Shown: piece after piece, positions 1 through 9,669 of the stretch
How positions within the stretch are numbered: position 1 is the first letter of the stretch
Layout of the letters: each line of letters opens with the position of its first letter
NCBI GenBank assembly: GCA_030407005.1
Contig: JAUDYN010000008.1
Location: forward strand, 992,001 to 1,056,000
Length of the DNA: 64,000 bases
Reading direction: 5' to 3'
Origin: Desarmillaria ectypa
Taxonomy: Eukaryota > Basidiomycota > Agaricomycetes > Agaricales > Physalacriaceae
Program-made: the position numbers and the translations under genes
The notes under the pieces: model-generated
Seen by the model: only the letters and a program-made list of their open reading frames with translations
Database searches by the model: none
What the model was told of the DNA's origin: nothing

Positions 1-572
1 GCGATGACTTTTTCCCAACTCAGACAAATTTGTACCCTATTATGTCGTCCATCTCTTCTTGATGGAGCCTAATCTCTTTGTAAGTCTGATATGCCGCCTT
101 CTTGTTCTATCGATGATTTTGCCCAAAGTTTACTTTCGTATCGAAGCGGTATCAGTGTGCGAACCTATACAGGCCCAACACATATGATCATGCGAATTTG
201 CGGAAACTAAGATATAACGTTTGAAAGTACTGGCTGCGCTTCTCTGACCCACTTAGCTCATCCCCTCATCACCGAACACAGATCGTAATTGCCTTGAACT
301 GCTCAGATCAAGGGTCCACAGCGGTTGAGAGTATGGACTCAGGGTGGAGATTAGCCGATCCACGAGGTATAGCATTATACTTTATGAATATTTACACACA
401 TTGCTCTAGAATAGAACGGAATCCTGAGGTTCTTTGTTTTTCCGCGCCCTCGATCTTTACCATGTCCTCCCCAAAGTGCACCACCATCGGAAACAGACAA
501 TCCAAGGACTTTCTACAACGGAACGCTAAGTCGTGTTTCTCCCAAACATCTTTTCCTTCCAAGTTTGTAGTA

Positions 573-2042
573 ATGGATCCCCCGGTAAGTTTGCGGATTT
601 CTTTCGTAATAGACATACTTCAACTTTATGTAGCTTCCACCTTTCAGTTTCTCCCCCCCCAATGTTACGTCAGGAACTGCAGAGTGGAATACGACCCTCA
701 GCCCCCCTCAGACCAGGAACATGACATCGTCGTATCTGGCTCCAGAAGATATAGTGAGCTATATTATATGATACCTGGTTCTTTGTTCAAATTGGATAGA
801 TGTTGCATTGCATGTTGGCTTCCTCTACATCCACCAATTTTGTTTTGGATGTAGCGGAATGTGGTACAGTTCAATCCGGCTTTAGGGCCCCTGATACGAC
901 AGCCTTTTGTGATGTGAGTGTCATTATATCACATTCGTCGCGCCAATATGGAATTTCTTTATTTCAGGAATCAAAGCAATTCGGCACGGACGTGCTCATA
1001 GCATTGCCCGCGTTCAATGCCCATCCTGCTTTAGATGTAGAGCAGTGCGATAGTGCCCAGACAACTTATCAAAGTAATAGTGAAGTGACTGTTGTCACAC
1101 CTTCTGTGCGTAGACTCCTCACATCTTTCAGTTCGCCATCCTTATATCCATCTCGCAGCTACCAAACCAGTCGAGCTACTGCGTGAGCACCATATCGACC
1201 AAGTTTAATCCTGGCTTCCAGTTCCGTGGAGTTACTTCGGATATGCAGCTTGTCTCTTGGGATTCGGTTTTGTTCCACGTACATCGGGATCAACTCATCG
1301 AAGCATCTTTCAACGGCTTTGATGCACTTTTATACAGTCCAGACTCCCTTATTGTGATTCCGGAAATGTCGAATCTGCTCAATATCATTTTGCACGCGAT
1401 CTACGGCATTTCATGCTCTCCTTTTCAGCCCAGCATCAATACGTTGATGGATGCCGTTTGCCTTTTCCCGAGATACGGCTTGCAGGCCAATGATTACATC
1501 TCACCCTCATTGCCGCTTTTCAATGACATTCGCTACCGGATGCCATTGTCGCCGCTGTTAACGTTCGTCGTATGCTCGAACCATGAACTTGAGGACCTTG
1601 CTGTTCTCGCATCGGCCCACCTCCTCGCTCTGGACATCTCTACAATGAACGACAAGATGGTCGGATCCATAAACCCTGTATATTTAAAGCGCCTCTTTGA
1701 CCTTCAGACCAGTCGGGTCAATGCATTCAAACGTCTTTTATCTGTTCCTCCAGAATCCCACCCAGCGACGCCGGAGTGCGACTTTATAGCTCAGAAATCT
1801 CTAACTAGGTCCTGGGCGTTTTACACCGCGTATATGTTGTGGGATGCCCGAGCAGGTGGGTTATCTGTTATTCTTTGTCGGTCGGTACTGATGATTGTGT
1901 AGATATGACAGCTGGCATGATCGAACGTACGTTCCAAACACTTGATAGCGACATTCTGTGCAACCTGTGCAAGAACTGTCTGAGAAAGCGCGTCAAGAGT
2001 ATCGTCATTGAATGGTCAGAGCTGAAGGTAGGAGGCAGTTAA
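573..2042 (+). CDS. BTB/POZ-domain protein, agaricomycete family
   Basis: This is a likely BTB-fold protein of a family common in mushroom genomes. The large exon at 1132-1855 encodes FNPGFQFRGVTSDMQLVSWD followed by VLFHVHRDQL, the typical start of this BTB fold. It ends with YLKRLFDLQTSR and a C-terminal SLTRSWAFYTAYMLWDAR segment. The last exon (1903-2042) has paired cysteines, CNLCKNC. The proposed exons are 573-584, 648-731, 800-913, 968-1084, 1132-1855 and 1903-2042. All junctions are GT..AG and they sum to 1191 nt, an intact frame of 396 residues. The first four exons are the uncertain part, because their protein has no motif I recognise. Such proteins are usually thought to act as adaptors, but the molecular role here is unknown. 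The family assignment is from memory, not a search. Confidence 0.72.
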
Positions 2043-2341
2043 ACCCATTAGATGTTTTTATTCACAAATCGAATGTGGTAGCGAACGATTTGATTGCCCC
2101 GGATGTTGCCCGTTTCTTTCTTTCTTTTTTTTTTTGTAGAGCGTGTACATTGGTACTGACTGTTGGCAATTGACAAAGTCAAACCCGCTAGTCCACTTGG
2201 CTGAGTATGATCTACCCTTTCGTGTGATTTGTGTGCTTTATTTCTGTAGAGTCTGAATTGTTTACCATTGCCGGGGGAATCACGGGGGGAAATGCTGTTA
2301 CGCACGGCCTCGTGGCCTCTTCCGTCTTGGCACGATACCCA
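2043..2341. other. Intergenic spacer with pyrimidine tract
   Basis: This spacer lies between the BTB stop codon and the end of the RNase H relic, which converge. It holds a C/T-rich run ending in a T homopolymer near 2115-2137. I see no gene. The single open frame on the minus strand has no recognisable motif. Confidence 0.5.
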
Positions 2342-3610
2342 CTAAAAAAAACCCCTCTGGGATAGCCAGTCCTCCGGCAGCAGTGTCTCTTCTTTCAGGA
2401 CTCCAGACCATATTTCGAGAGCGATCTTTCGCTTCATTACTTTTCGGTCGTATTTCCTGGGGGTTTGCGGCGATCCTGTGTCAGTCTCTGGTTTATTGTA
2501 TACACCCAGATGTTGTGTATTCCCTCCTCTGTGCCGTTTCTCGGGTACATCATCGCCCCGTATGATTCGTCTTTGGCATCGTATCTTCCATATCAGGTGG
2601 ACTGCTTCGGCGATTAGGAAAACTAGAAAACTAGATTGATTGGCCACCTTTAGGATCCTGTAGAGTCGAGTTGCTCCGGGCCGTCGTTTTCCCTTGTCGT
2701 CATATATTGTTACCAGGGCACGTCCCTTCACCGCCTCCGACGTACCACTTCTTCCATCGAGCAAGGGAAACACTGTGGTTTCGAGCTCCACCAATTTCGT
2801 TCTCAATCTGTGGATGGTAAGGGACCCACACCTGTGGAAGATTTGCTGGAGGATACCACATGACGAACCCAGCTATGGACCTTCCAAACTGTCCATTCTT
2901 CAATCTTCATAAGATCAACCCTGCTGCGAAGATGTCACTCGAGTACGGACCACTTGTGCTTGCTCTGCCTGCTCTGTCGCAGTGATAGCCTTGAGTACAT
3001 CTCCAATCCATCCTCGGTCTTCCCAGTTGCTCAGGTGGATACATAGCCCCCCCACCCAATAAAGTATTTGGAGCCAGGCTTTGTTTCGATCGGCCTTACT
3101 TTCTCGGCGCTCATTACTCGTTCAAGGACTGTTCTAGCCTCCGCCTTATTATTTGTTGGTCGGCAGCTACCGCTTTGTTCCACTTTTCGTCCTTCCCGTA
3201 CCAGATCCCAGCGCTAGCCCGTACGCTTAAAGTTCCTACATTTACTGCACTTCCATCGGTGTAATCTATGTGTAATCCGTTGCTGGCATCGTCTCCCTGT
3301 GGTCTATGGAATCTCCTCGCAGGTACTGGGCAGCTCCGCTCTTTTCCTGTGAAGATGCGGAAGGTGTCTGCAAGATCAGTTGTCCTGTCTAGTGCTGGGT
3401 CAAAAATGACAGTTTCATTTGCATGCCAGGCTGCCTCTGATTTTCCTTAGCCTGTTCGTCCGTCAGCTCTAGGTTATCATTCGCTCGGTGTCGGCTGGGA
3501 TCCCATTTTAGGGTAAGTATCGAGTAGCTTGTTCGCTGCTTCCACACACGCAAGTGCGGTTGGTCGCAGTGTACGGTCGCGTTCCATTGTATCTTCTATT
3601 TTCTGCCCTG
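2342..3610 (-). pseudogene. Decayed RNase H ORF of a retroelement-derived family
   Basis: Read on the minus strand, this is a broken copy of an RNase H type 1 reading frame widespread in agaricomycetes, usually linked to non-LTR retroelement ORFs. In order it shows a linker with LTLKWDPS near 3510-3530, LADTFRIFTGK near 3360-3400, the RNase H core IDYTDGSAVNVG and ASAGIWYG near 3200-3275, NNKAEA near 3140, then PGSKYFIGW and, after a frameshift and stop, WEDRGWIGD near 3000-3070. The C-terminal part has YDDKGKRRPGATRLYRIL (about 2650-2710) and HLIWKIRCQRRI, then ALEIWSGVLKEETLLPEDW, ending at 2342. A 44-nt GT..AG intron-like stretch lies between the last two blocks. The expected third catalytic Asp (TDSKY in active copies) reads Gly here. 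Frameshifts and stops make it a pseudogene. Upstream reverse transcriptase was not found. Confidence 0.68.
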
Positions 3611-5491
3611 GCGGATGTTGCCCGTTTCCAGTCAGTGTTTCGCGCCTGCTGTTCTATTATTGCATATGCACTTCTTTAGATGCACGTACCTGTAGTGTAG
3701 CTTCAATAAAACAGCAGGGTTTCAAAATCTGAGAAGATTATATATCCGGAATACCACCGCATTACAGTGGTAAGCCGGCCTACCCATCGAGCATCCGGCT
3801 GTGAAGCGCTTAAGGAAAATGATTTCTGAAGCCATGTTGATTCAACGTCACGGCTGGGTCAGTGGAACCCACTACTAGAAAATCCGGAATACAAGCAAAA
3901 GTGAGGCCGCCAGGTCAGAAAGCTGCAAAGATCAGGGGAAAAAAGCACCCCTGACATCGTACAGTGTTTAGCACCAGCAACGAATCCTGTAACGTTGATC
4001 CAAGTCTGATATGGCTCTCATTCAGCTGAAAACACTACTAGACTTCGATTTTTGGGTGACTAGGCCATATTGAATGTTGGGAACACGTGGAGACAGAATG
4101 TCTGGTGAGTGCTGCGATCCTTTTTCAGCACAAAATCCGCGTAGAGGACATCGAACATTCAGCACGATTCGCTGTACACCGCTCCTCATCGATCATCTAC
4201 GACCATGCGCGACCGAGCGACGAGCATCGATCTCATCACTGCCACTTTTTGAACGACATATTCCAGTGTTCGCTGATTCAGAGATTGCCGGAGAATGGAC
4301 CACCTGGACCCAGCCAACTTGCTATTGGCGGCAACAGCATTCTGTGTCGCAGCTTCTGCGTTGTTTATGGATCAGGACACAGGCCAGAGGGGCTCGCTCC
4401 GGCCTCGTTCACCTACGGGCGACGAATTTACAAGCTCAATTGTGTAGGAGCTTGTCAATGATTGACGATCTGGACTCGGAAGCAGCTGAGTGATTTATGC
4501 ATCTTGTCTGCCTTCACATACCTGTCATTTCAGAGACTGATATACTCAAGATAAGTACTTAGTCAGTCTCAAGTCGGGCCTTGCAGAATTCAACTTGGAA
4601 TGGCACTTGCGCCGTCGTCGGTCGTCGACTCATGAATCGCCTCGACGCGATTCAGCAGTTCGAACTAGTCGGTAGTCTATGAGACATACTACCGCCGGCT
4701 GGTCCAAAGTGAGGCCATCCGTTGAATACAATCTCTGCTTTGTCAAGGATAGCGTGGGTATGCGTCTCGATGCGTCGTATACTGAGAAATGTGCAGAACT
4801 TCGAGCCTCAGCCTCAGCCTCATCGAGAATGGATAGCAATGAGCTTCTCCACATTGGACCGACCTTGGAATGCGTTGGAAAAGCCCGCCAAAACTGGGCT
4901 AGGCCAAATGTCCCTCTGGATGCTGAGCGTAAGCACTGCCGTAGCTGTTCCATATTCACTTGAAAGCGACCAATCTAGTGTGGGCATCTGCAGGAGGCGC
5001 ATTGTTTGTTCTCCAGATTTATCGACTCGAGGGGGAGTTGCAACAGCAGCCTGGACCCTGGACCTTGTACTCGCTGTTGGTCCGTATTCGAACGAGTCCT
5101 GAAAAAGATGTCAATCCCCTGATGCTCAGCGTCGTCTACGACAAAAAGGGTAGACGTGCCCGCTGTTTGTTAGGGCGAAGACCCTTTGATTGTTTCTGTC
5201 GCCAACAACATTACTCTGAGAGAGGAAACTGGATCAAGGCCCTAATGTGCTCTATCGAGTTCCCTGGTAAGTTGCGATGAAAGATGGTGTTGTGTGGTAG
5301 TGCCGTTGGTGAATTGCCGTGGTGATGGCTGCTCTGAGGGCCCCTCGGCACCGCGAGATGTCAAGCCGTGCTGGTAGCGTCAGTATTTTCCTCCGCCAGA
5401 AGCTACCAACCAGGTGCTTTAACCTTCATGTCACGGTTCACGTTGCGAGAAGATACGGAACCCTGTTTTGCCAGGCTTGCCTCTGCCCACG
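3611..5491. other. Unassigned region with scattered short open frames
   Basis: This is about 1.9 kb without a recognised gene. A plus-strand ATG near 4296 opens a short frame with a hydrophobic start (ANLLLAATAFCVAASALF). Between 4722 and 5271 there are several overlapping open frames, with a plausible donor at 4929 (GTAAGC), an acceptor near 4993 and a donor at 5271 (GTAAGT). These could be exons of an unrecognised plus-strand gene, but I could not assemble a convincing protein. Older retroelement debris continuing from the RNase H relic is an alternative. Confidence 0.3.
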
Positions 5492-5533
5492 ATGTCCGCT
5501 CCAGTCACCAATATGTCCTCTCCAGTCACCAAT
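5492..5533 (+). repeat. 21-nt direct repeat at the 5' end of the reductase CDS
   Basis: Two 21-nt units (5492-5512 and 5513-5533) differ at one base and are followed by a third ATGTCC. In frame they encode MSAPVTN, MSSPVTN and then MSY. This gives three consecutive in-frame start codons in the first exon. Confidence 0.9.
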
Positions 5534-7219
5534 ATGTCCTACGGTTAGTCCCCAGTCATTCTACTGTTTCCACTGACGGGCTGTCTCCAGTATCCCTTGG
5601 CTCTGCGGGGCTTAAGGTGTCGAAGATCATCCTTGGTTGTACGGTGTATGGGAGTCCTGATTGGTTCAGTTGGGTGCAAGGCGAAGAGGAGAGCATCAAG
5701 CAAATAAAGGCTGCGTAAGTTGATCTCTCTCTCTTTCTCCGATATTGACCTTACTCCTGTCAGCTACGATGCCGGAATCAACACCTTTGATACTGCCAAT
5801 GCACGATTTCACTTGCACTATGATGTCCTAGCTAAAATTCACTTGCTTTAGATCTATTCCAATGGACAATCAGAGATTATACTAGGAAAAGCCATCAAGC
5901 AGCAGGGGTTACCACGGGATGGGATCGTTGTAATGACAAAAGTTGGTGATTATTCCGCCTTTGCTTTCTCACGGGAGCGATAAATCTGCGTAGGTTTTCC
6001 ATCCAGTAACACTCATGCACGAACGAATCCATGGTCGAGCATCGGCGCTCGCAGATGGCAAAGGGTACGTGAACCAGTATGGTCTCAGTCGCAAGGTACC
6101 TATAACGTCCTTTCCCAGTTTGCGCGCTAATCGGTATCTTAGCATATCTTTGATTCGGTCAAGAAGAGCCTGGATCGTCTGCAGTTAGACTACATCGACG
6201 TCCTTCACTGCCATGAGTTTGACCCCGACACTCCAATACAGGAGACGGTAAGGACACCTACCGATGGTTCTGTTCCTTGAATAATTCAGTTCTTGTATAG
6301 ATGCGTGCGCTTCACGATGTTGTAACAGCTGGCTATGTCCGATATATCGGAATGTCCACTTGTCGCGCCTGGCAATGTACGTTCTCGATTGTAAATTACG
6401 TCTGCTCCCTGACATAATTCTTGTCTGTAAAATAGTCCACATCATGCAAAGTACGTCCTCGGAATATTCATTGTGACACTCTTTCTCATGGATGGCCTGC
6501 ATTTGGAGACTACGCGCTCAACAACCACTTGACTCCCTTTGTCACTGTGGAAACCGACTACAATCTCCTCTATCGTGAGGATGAAAATGAATTGCTCCCC
6601 ACCTTGAAGGTAGGTACATCGCACGAAGGAAATCGGCTGCCGTATCTGACATTCGCTCTAGCATTTCGAAATTTCTTCTATACCTTGGTCGACACTTGCT
6701 CGTGGAACTGTGACCCGACCTCTCAACCGACAGCACAGTCAACTGGGAGATAGCCAGTATGCCTATCTTAGGTGCACGATTTGCGTGTACTTATTCTCTC
6801 CTACAGAAACCCCGAAGACGAGCAGTGGTATGACAAGATTATCTTGAGGTGACCCAAGCCTTCACTGGGACTGTCGGCCTCCTGATACCTCTTACCACAT
6901 CAGGGTAGAAGAAATTGCGACCCAAAGGAATGTTACCATGACGCAGGTCGCCGTGGCATGGTCCATGAGCCGAGAAGGTACAGTCCAATCGAGACGTTTT
7001 ATCTAATCATCTATTGAGGTCTACGGTCTAGGCGTTTGTGCTCTAATCATCAATGCATCTGCGACTGACCGTCTTATGGATGCTGTCGGTACGTCTTTCT
7101 CACTGCCTTCATCTTATGGCACTCATAAGTCTTATATAGGTGGTTTGAATGTATTGCTCACTCCCGACGAAATACGGTATTTGGAAGAGCCATATAGTCC
7201 CCAAAAGCTTCACTATTGA
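5492..7219 (+). CDS. Aldo/keto reductase (voltage-gated K-channel beta-like)
   Basis: This is an NAD(P)H-dependent aldo/keto reductase of the TIM-barrel superfamily. It reduces carbonyl substrates in the cytosol, and the true substrate is unknown. About a dozen exons can be joined. Exon 2 starts LGSAGLKVSKIILGCTVYGS and exon 3 gives DAGINTFDTAN. The following exons give IYSNGQSEIILGKAIKQ, VVMTK, SLDRLQLDYIDVLHCHEFD, YVRYIGMSTCRAWQ, SSIPWSTLARG and VTMTQVAVAWSM, ending in LTPDEIRYLEEPYSP. The catalytic tetrad is present: Asp in FDTAN, Tyr in IYSNG, Lys in VVMTK and His in LHCHEF. The start ATG at 5492 begins a tiny exon that is itself a 21-nt direct repeat. The intron at 5801-5851 begins GC, not GT. 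Close relatives are very common in wood- and litter-decaying basidiomycetes. Confidence 0.9.
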
Positions 7220-7853
7220 CAGTATGTCAGTTACACAAATTCTTGACTCGAGTGATGTTTGTACGATAGGTAGGTACATAGGAATGAATCGTGTTTATCC
7301 GCTGCAATCTCTTTGCCTGTAGTTCGTTGGTGTATTACTCACCTCGTCGTGAGAATCATCCCTTACGAAGTATGTCAGAGGCAACGATCGTCAACCGTCA
7401 GAACCAAAAGGGACAAAGACGCTAATTCGGTCCAGGAGCTGTTCCGTGCATAGTACAACAAAAACTTTCTGGGGGGACATTGTTCGCTGACCGCATACAT
7501 GACTTCATTGACGACATCAAGACAAACGTCGCGGTCCTTCCGTATTCAAAAATTGAATTGTTTCCCACAGCAGTGACGCCAGAAGATTCCTCGTGACTAG
7601 TTATTGAAGACAACACATATATTATGAAGGTTCAACATCTTCAGCACTGATCTTCTCAAGCTAGTACATGACCACGGATCGCATAGGCCGATTTCGCTTG
7701 CATCGTTGCTATACTCTAGACCAGCACGGGACCGACTGTTAAGGTGGCCTTCCTTGTTCTATCTTACTTGTTTTTGGATTATGCAAAAATATGATAGAAC
7801 TGTAATGCTTGACCCAGGTATCGCAAACTACCGTGCCATTCTAGTACGTCAAA
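7220..7853. other. Spacer with one short plus-strand open frame
   Basis: There is no recognised gene here. A plus-strand frame at 7435-7596, preceded by an acceptor-like TCCAG, reads GAVPCIVQQKLSGG and continues to ELFPTAVTPEDSS before a stop. It could be a terminal exon or a remnant. A possible upstream exon begins at the ATG near 7371 (MSEATIVNRQNQKGQ). I do not recognise the product. Confidence 0.3.
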
Positions 7854-9571
7854 CTAATCGTCATCTTCCATAGTTAGAGTTAGTCTGTCACGACACAGTC
7901 GAGCTACCGCCTCTCCATCGATAGGAATAGCATTTCCTGAAAGTGAAATCATGAATATTGATCTACAGGCGAACCTGGAAGTATACCTTGAAATCCTTCT
8001 ACGTACTTGGGGAGAGGTATGCCAGGACTGGTAAAATACCTGAAAGCTCTTCAGTAAGTCCCACAAAAGAGGGGCTAACGATGCAACGTACTGTGATCCC
8101 CAGAATCCGTAGTGAATCATACCAAGCGCGCGGGTGGTAAACTCATAATCGTGCGCGAACCCTCCGGGGAAGAAAAATTCGATGACAGTGGACCTTGGAG
8201 AAGGGTTCATCCACAGAAGTGACGTCAGACCATTTCCATGTACCCCCATCATTATCTATATGCCAGTCAATTCGAGCACAGAAAATCAAGCTAACTCCTT
8301 ACGGTCGTTCTTGCAGCCAATCTGATCTGCTCTTTTCGCGACAATTTGTCCATGCTGACAACGTTCACTTCGTATCCGTATTCGTCACGCAGCTTATAAA
8401 GCTCTCTAACCAATCTATCGTGGTCCTCAGGAATCAACATACGTCGGCCCCATTCCTGCCTTGAGATGTATGTTATAACGGGGGTGCTCGTAGTGCCGCT
8501 ACCAACGGCTGGTTCTAAGCCAGTGTACTTGACTACATTGTCGCGAATTGGCATCCACCAGTAAGCACTGCCTGGCAAAGGGAAAGCCACAGCTGCCGTT
8601 CTTTGGAAGCGTGCGTAATTGTGACCCATCATGGCGGCGGAGCGGTCGGCTACGAGAACTCTTTCAAAAACAAAGGGCACCCCCATTGATATGCGATCTT
8701 TCCAGTCGTCCATGAATTCCATAGTAAGCGACGGCCAGGCGGATCGGATAAACCACTGGTTCATGGCTGCATAGTCACGCCAACGGGTGGCGTCAATGCG
8801 GTTAAACATGATGCGGCGTGGAGGCGGAAGTGTGGTGTTGCCATCATGGGTGATATAGTGGTCGAGAGAGCTGTACGCCCGCCAAAGTCCAAGTCCTAGC
8901 TCGGCAGACCAATGGTAATAGTGAGTAATGCTACAATAGTGCTTCAGTATGCAAAAGAACAAGCGTTCATGAAGGCACGTACAATTGCTGGGGATCGTTT
9001 ATCAGGAACTAGAGAAAGGTTAGTAGAGATGCAACAAATAGAGGGTTTGACGCACTGTTACTCCGTCGATGACCTGGGCGGCTACTCCAAAGAGAGCATT
9101 GGCCTCCTTGGAACTGATGATTTGGATGTCCTCTTTCGTGGGTAGACGAGAGTCCTCTGCTTCCTTGCCGTTTAAGATTCGGAGGCCTTTTGAATAGAAC
9201 CTGGAGACGTCCGGGATGTTCTGAGGGTCATCGCAGACAACATAAATGGTGCCATTGTATAGATAAAGTTTATCAAAAATGGTCCAGCCTGCCAGAGTAT
9301 GTTCAGAGTTACAGACAATGAGGCCAAGTAAAATTTCACCTGGAACATGGGAAATAAGTTGAGTCTGCGGAACAGCTGATGCCCCCCATATTAACTGGGC
9401 GCCGGGAGAAGGAGCAGCATTATTACTGGGTTGAGCAATGGTAATGTCTTCTAGAGATGTCAGAGGAACTGTCTGTACTCTACTCCGCGCCGAGGAAAAG
9501 AAATAGAGAACGGAGACGAGGAGAAGACAGACGATGGCGAATTCCCGGCGCGTGGGGGGTGAGGGAGACAT
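7854..9571 (-). CDS. GT61-family glycosyltransferase, type II membrane protein
   Basis: This is a predicted Golgi/ER glycosyltransferase of the GT61/DUF563 group, which includes EGF-domain O-GlcNAc and plant xylosyl transferases. The donor and acceptor cannot be read from the sequence. The N-terminus has a short cytosolic head and one membrane anchor (FAIVCLLLVSVLYFFSS). Exon 2 gives GWTIFDKLYLYNGTIYVV, and a small exon gives FLINDPQQF, joining to ITHYYHWSAELGLG, the family's signature HYYHW block. Near the C-terminus are MMGVHGNGLTSLLWM, HYGFWGSQ, YFTSPGIPLPKYVEGFQGNA and PIDGEAVARLCRDRL. Six exons splice with GT..AG. The start ATG lies only about 98 bp from the divergent SCC2 start, so the two share a promoter region containing one ACGCGT box. 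Confidence 0.85.
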
Positions 9572-9576
9572 GTGTC

Positions 9577-9582
9577 ACGCGT
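9577..9582. promoter_or_regulatory. ACGCGT (MCB-type) box between GT61 and SCC2
   Basis: The palindrome ACGCGT lies within TGTCACGCGTCACTG, 6 bp upstream of the GT61 start codon and about 88 bp upstream of the proposed SCC2 start. In ascomycete yeasts this is the MluI cell-cycle box bound by MBF at G1/S. A role here is inferred from the motif and from the neighbouring SCC2 gene. Confidence 0.45.
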
Positions 9583-9669
9583 CACTGTCACTCACCAATT
9601 TAGCTTCACGTTCCTCAACCACGACGACAGCCCACCGTCTCCTGCATCGGCTGCGCACATATATCGACA

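Noticed and set aside
1..572. Additional gene at the left edge
   Set aside because: Open frames here have no motif and no supporting splice structure beyond the BTB leader.
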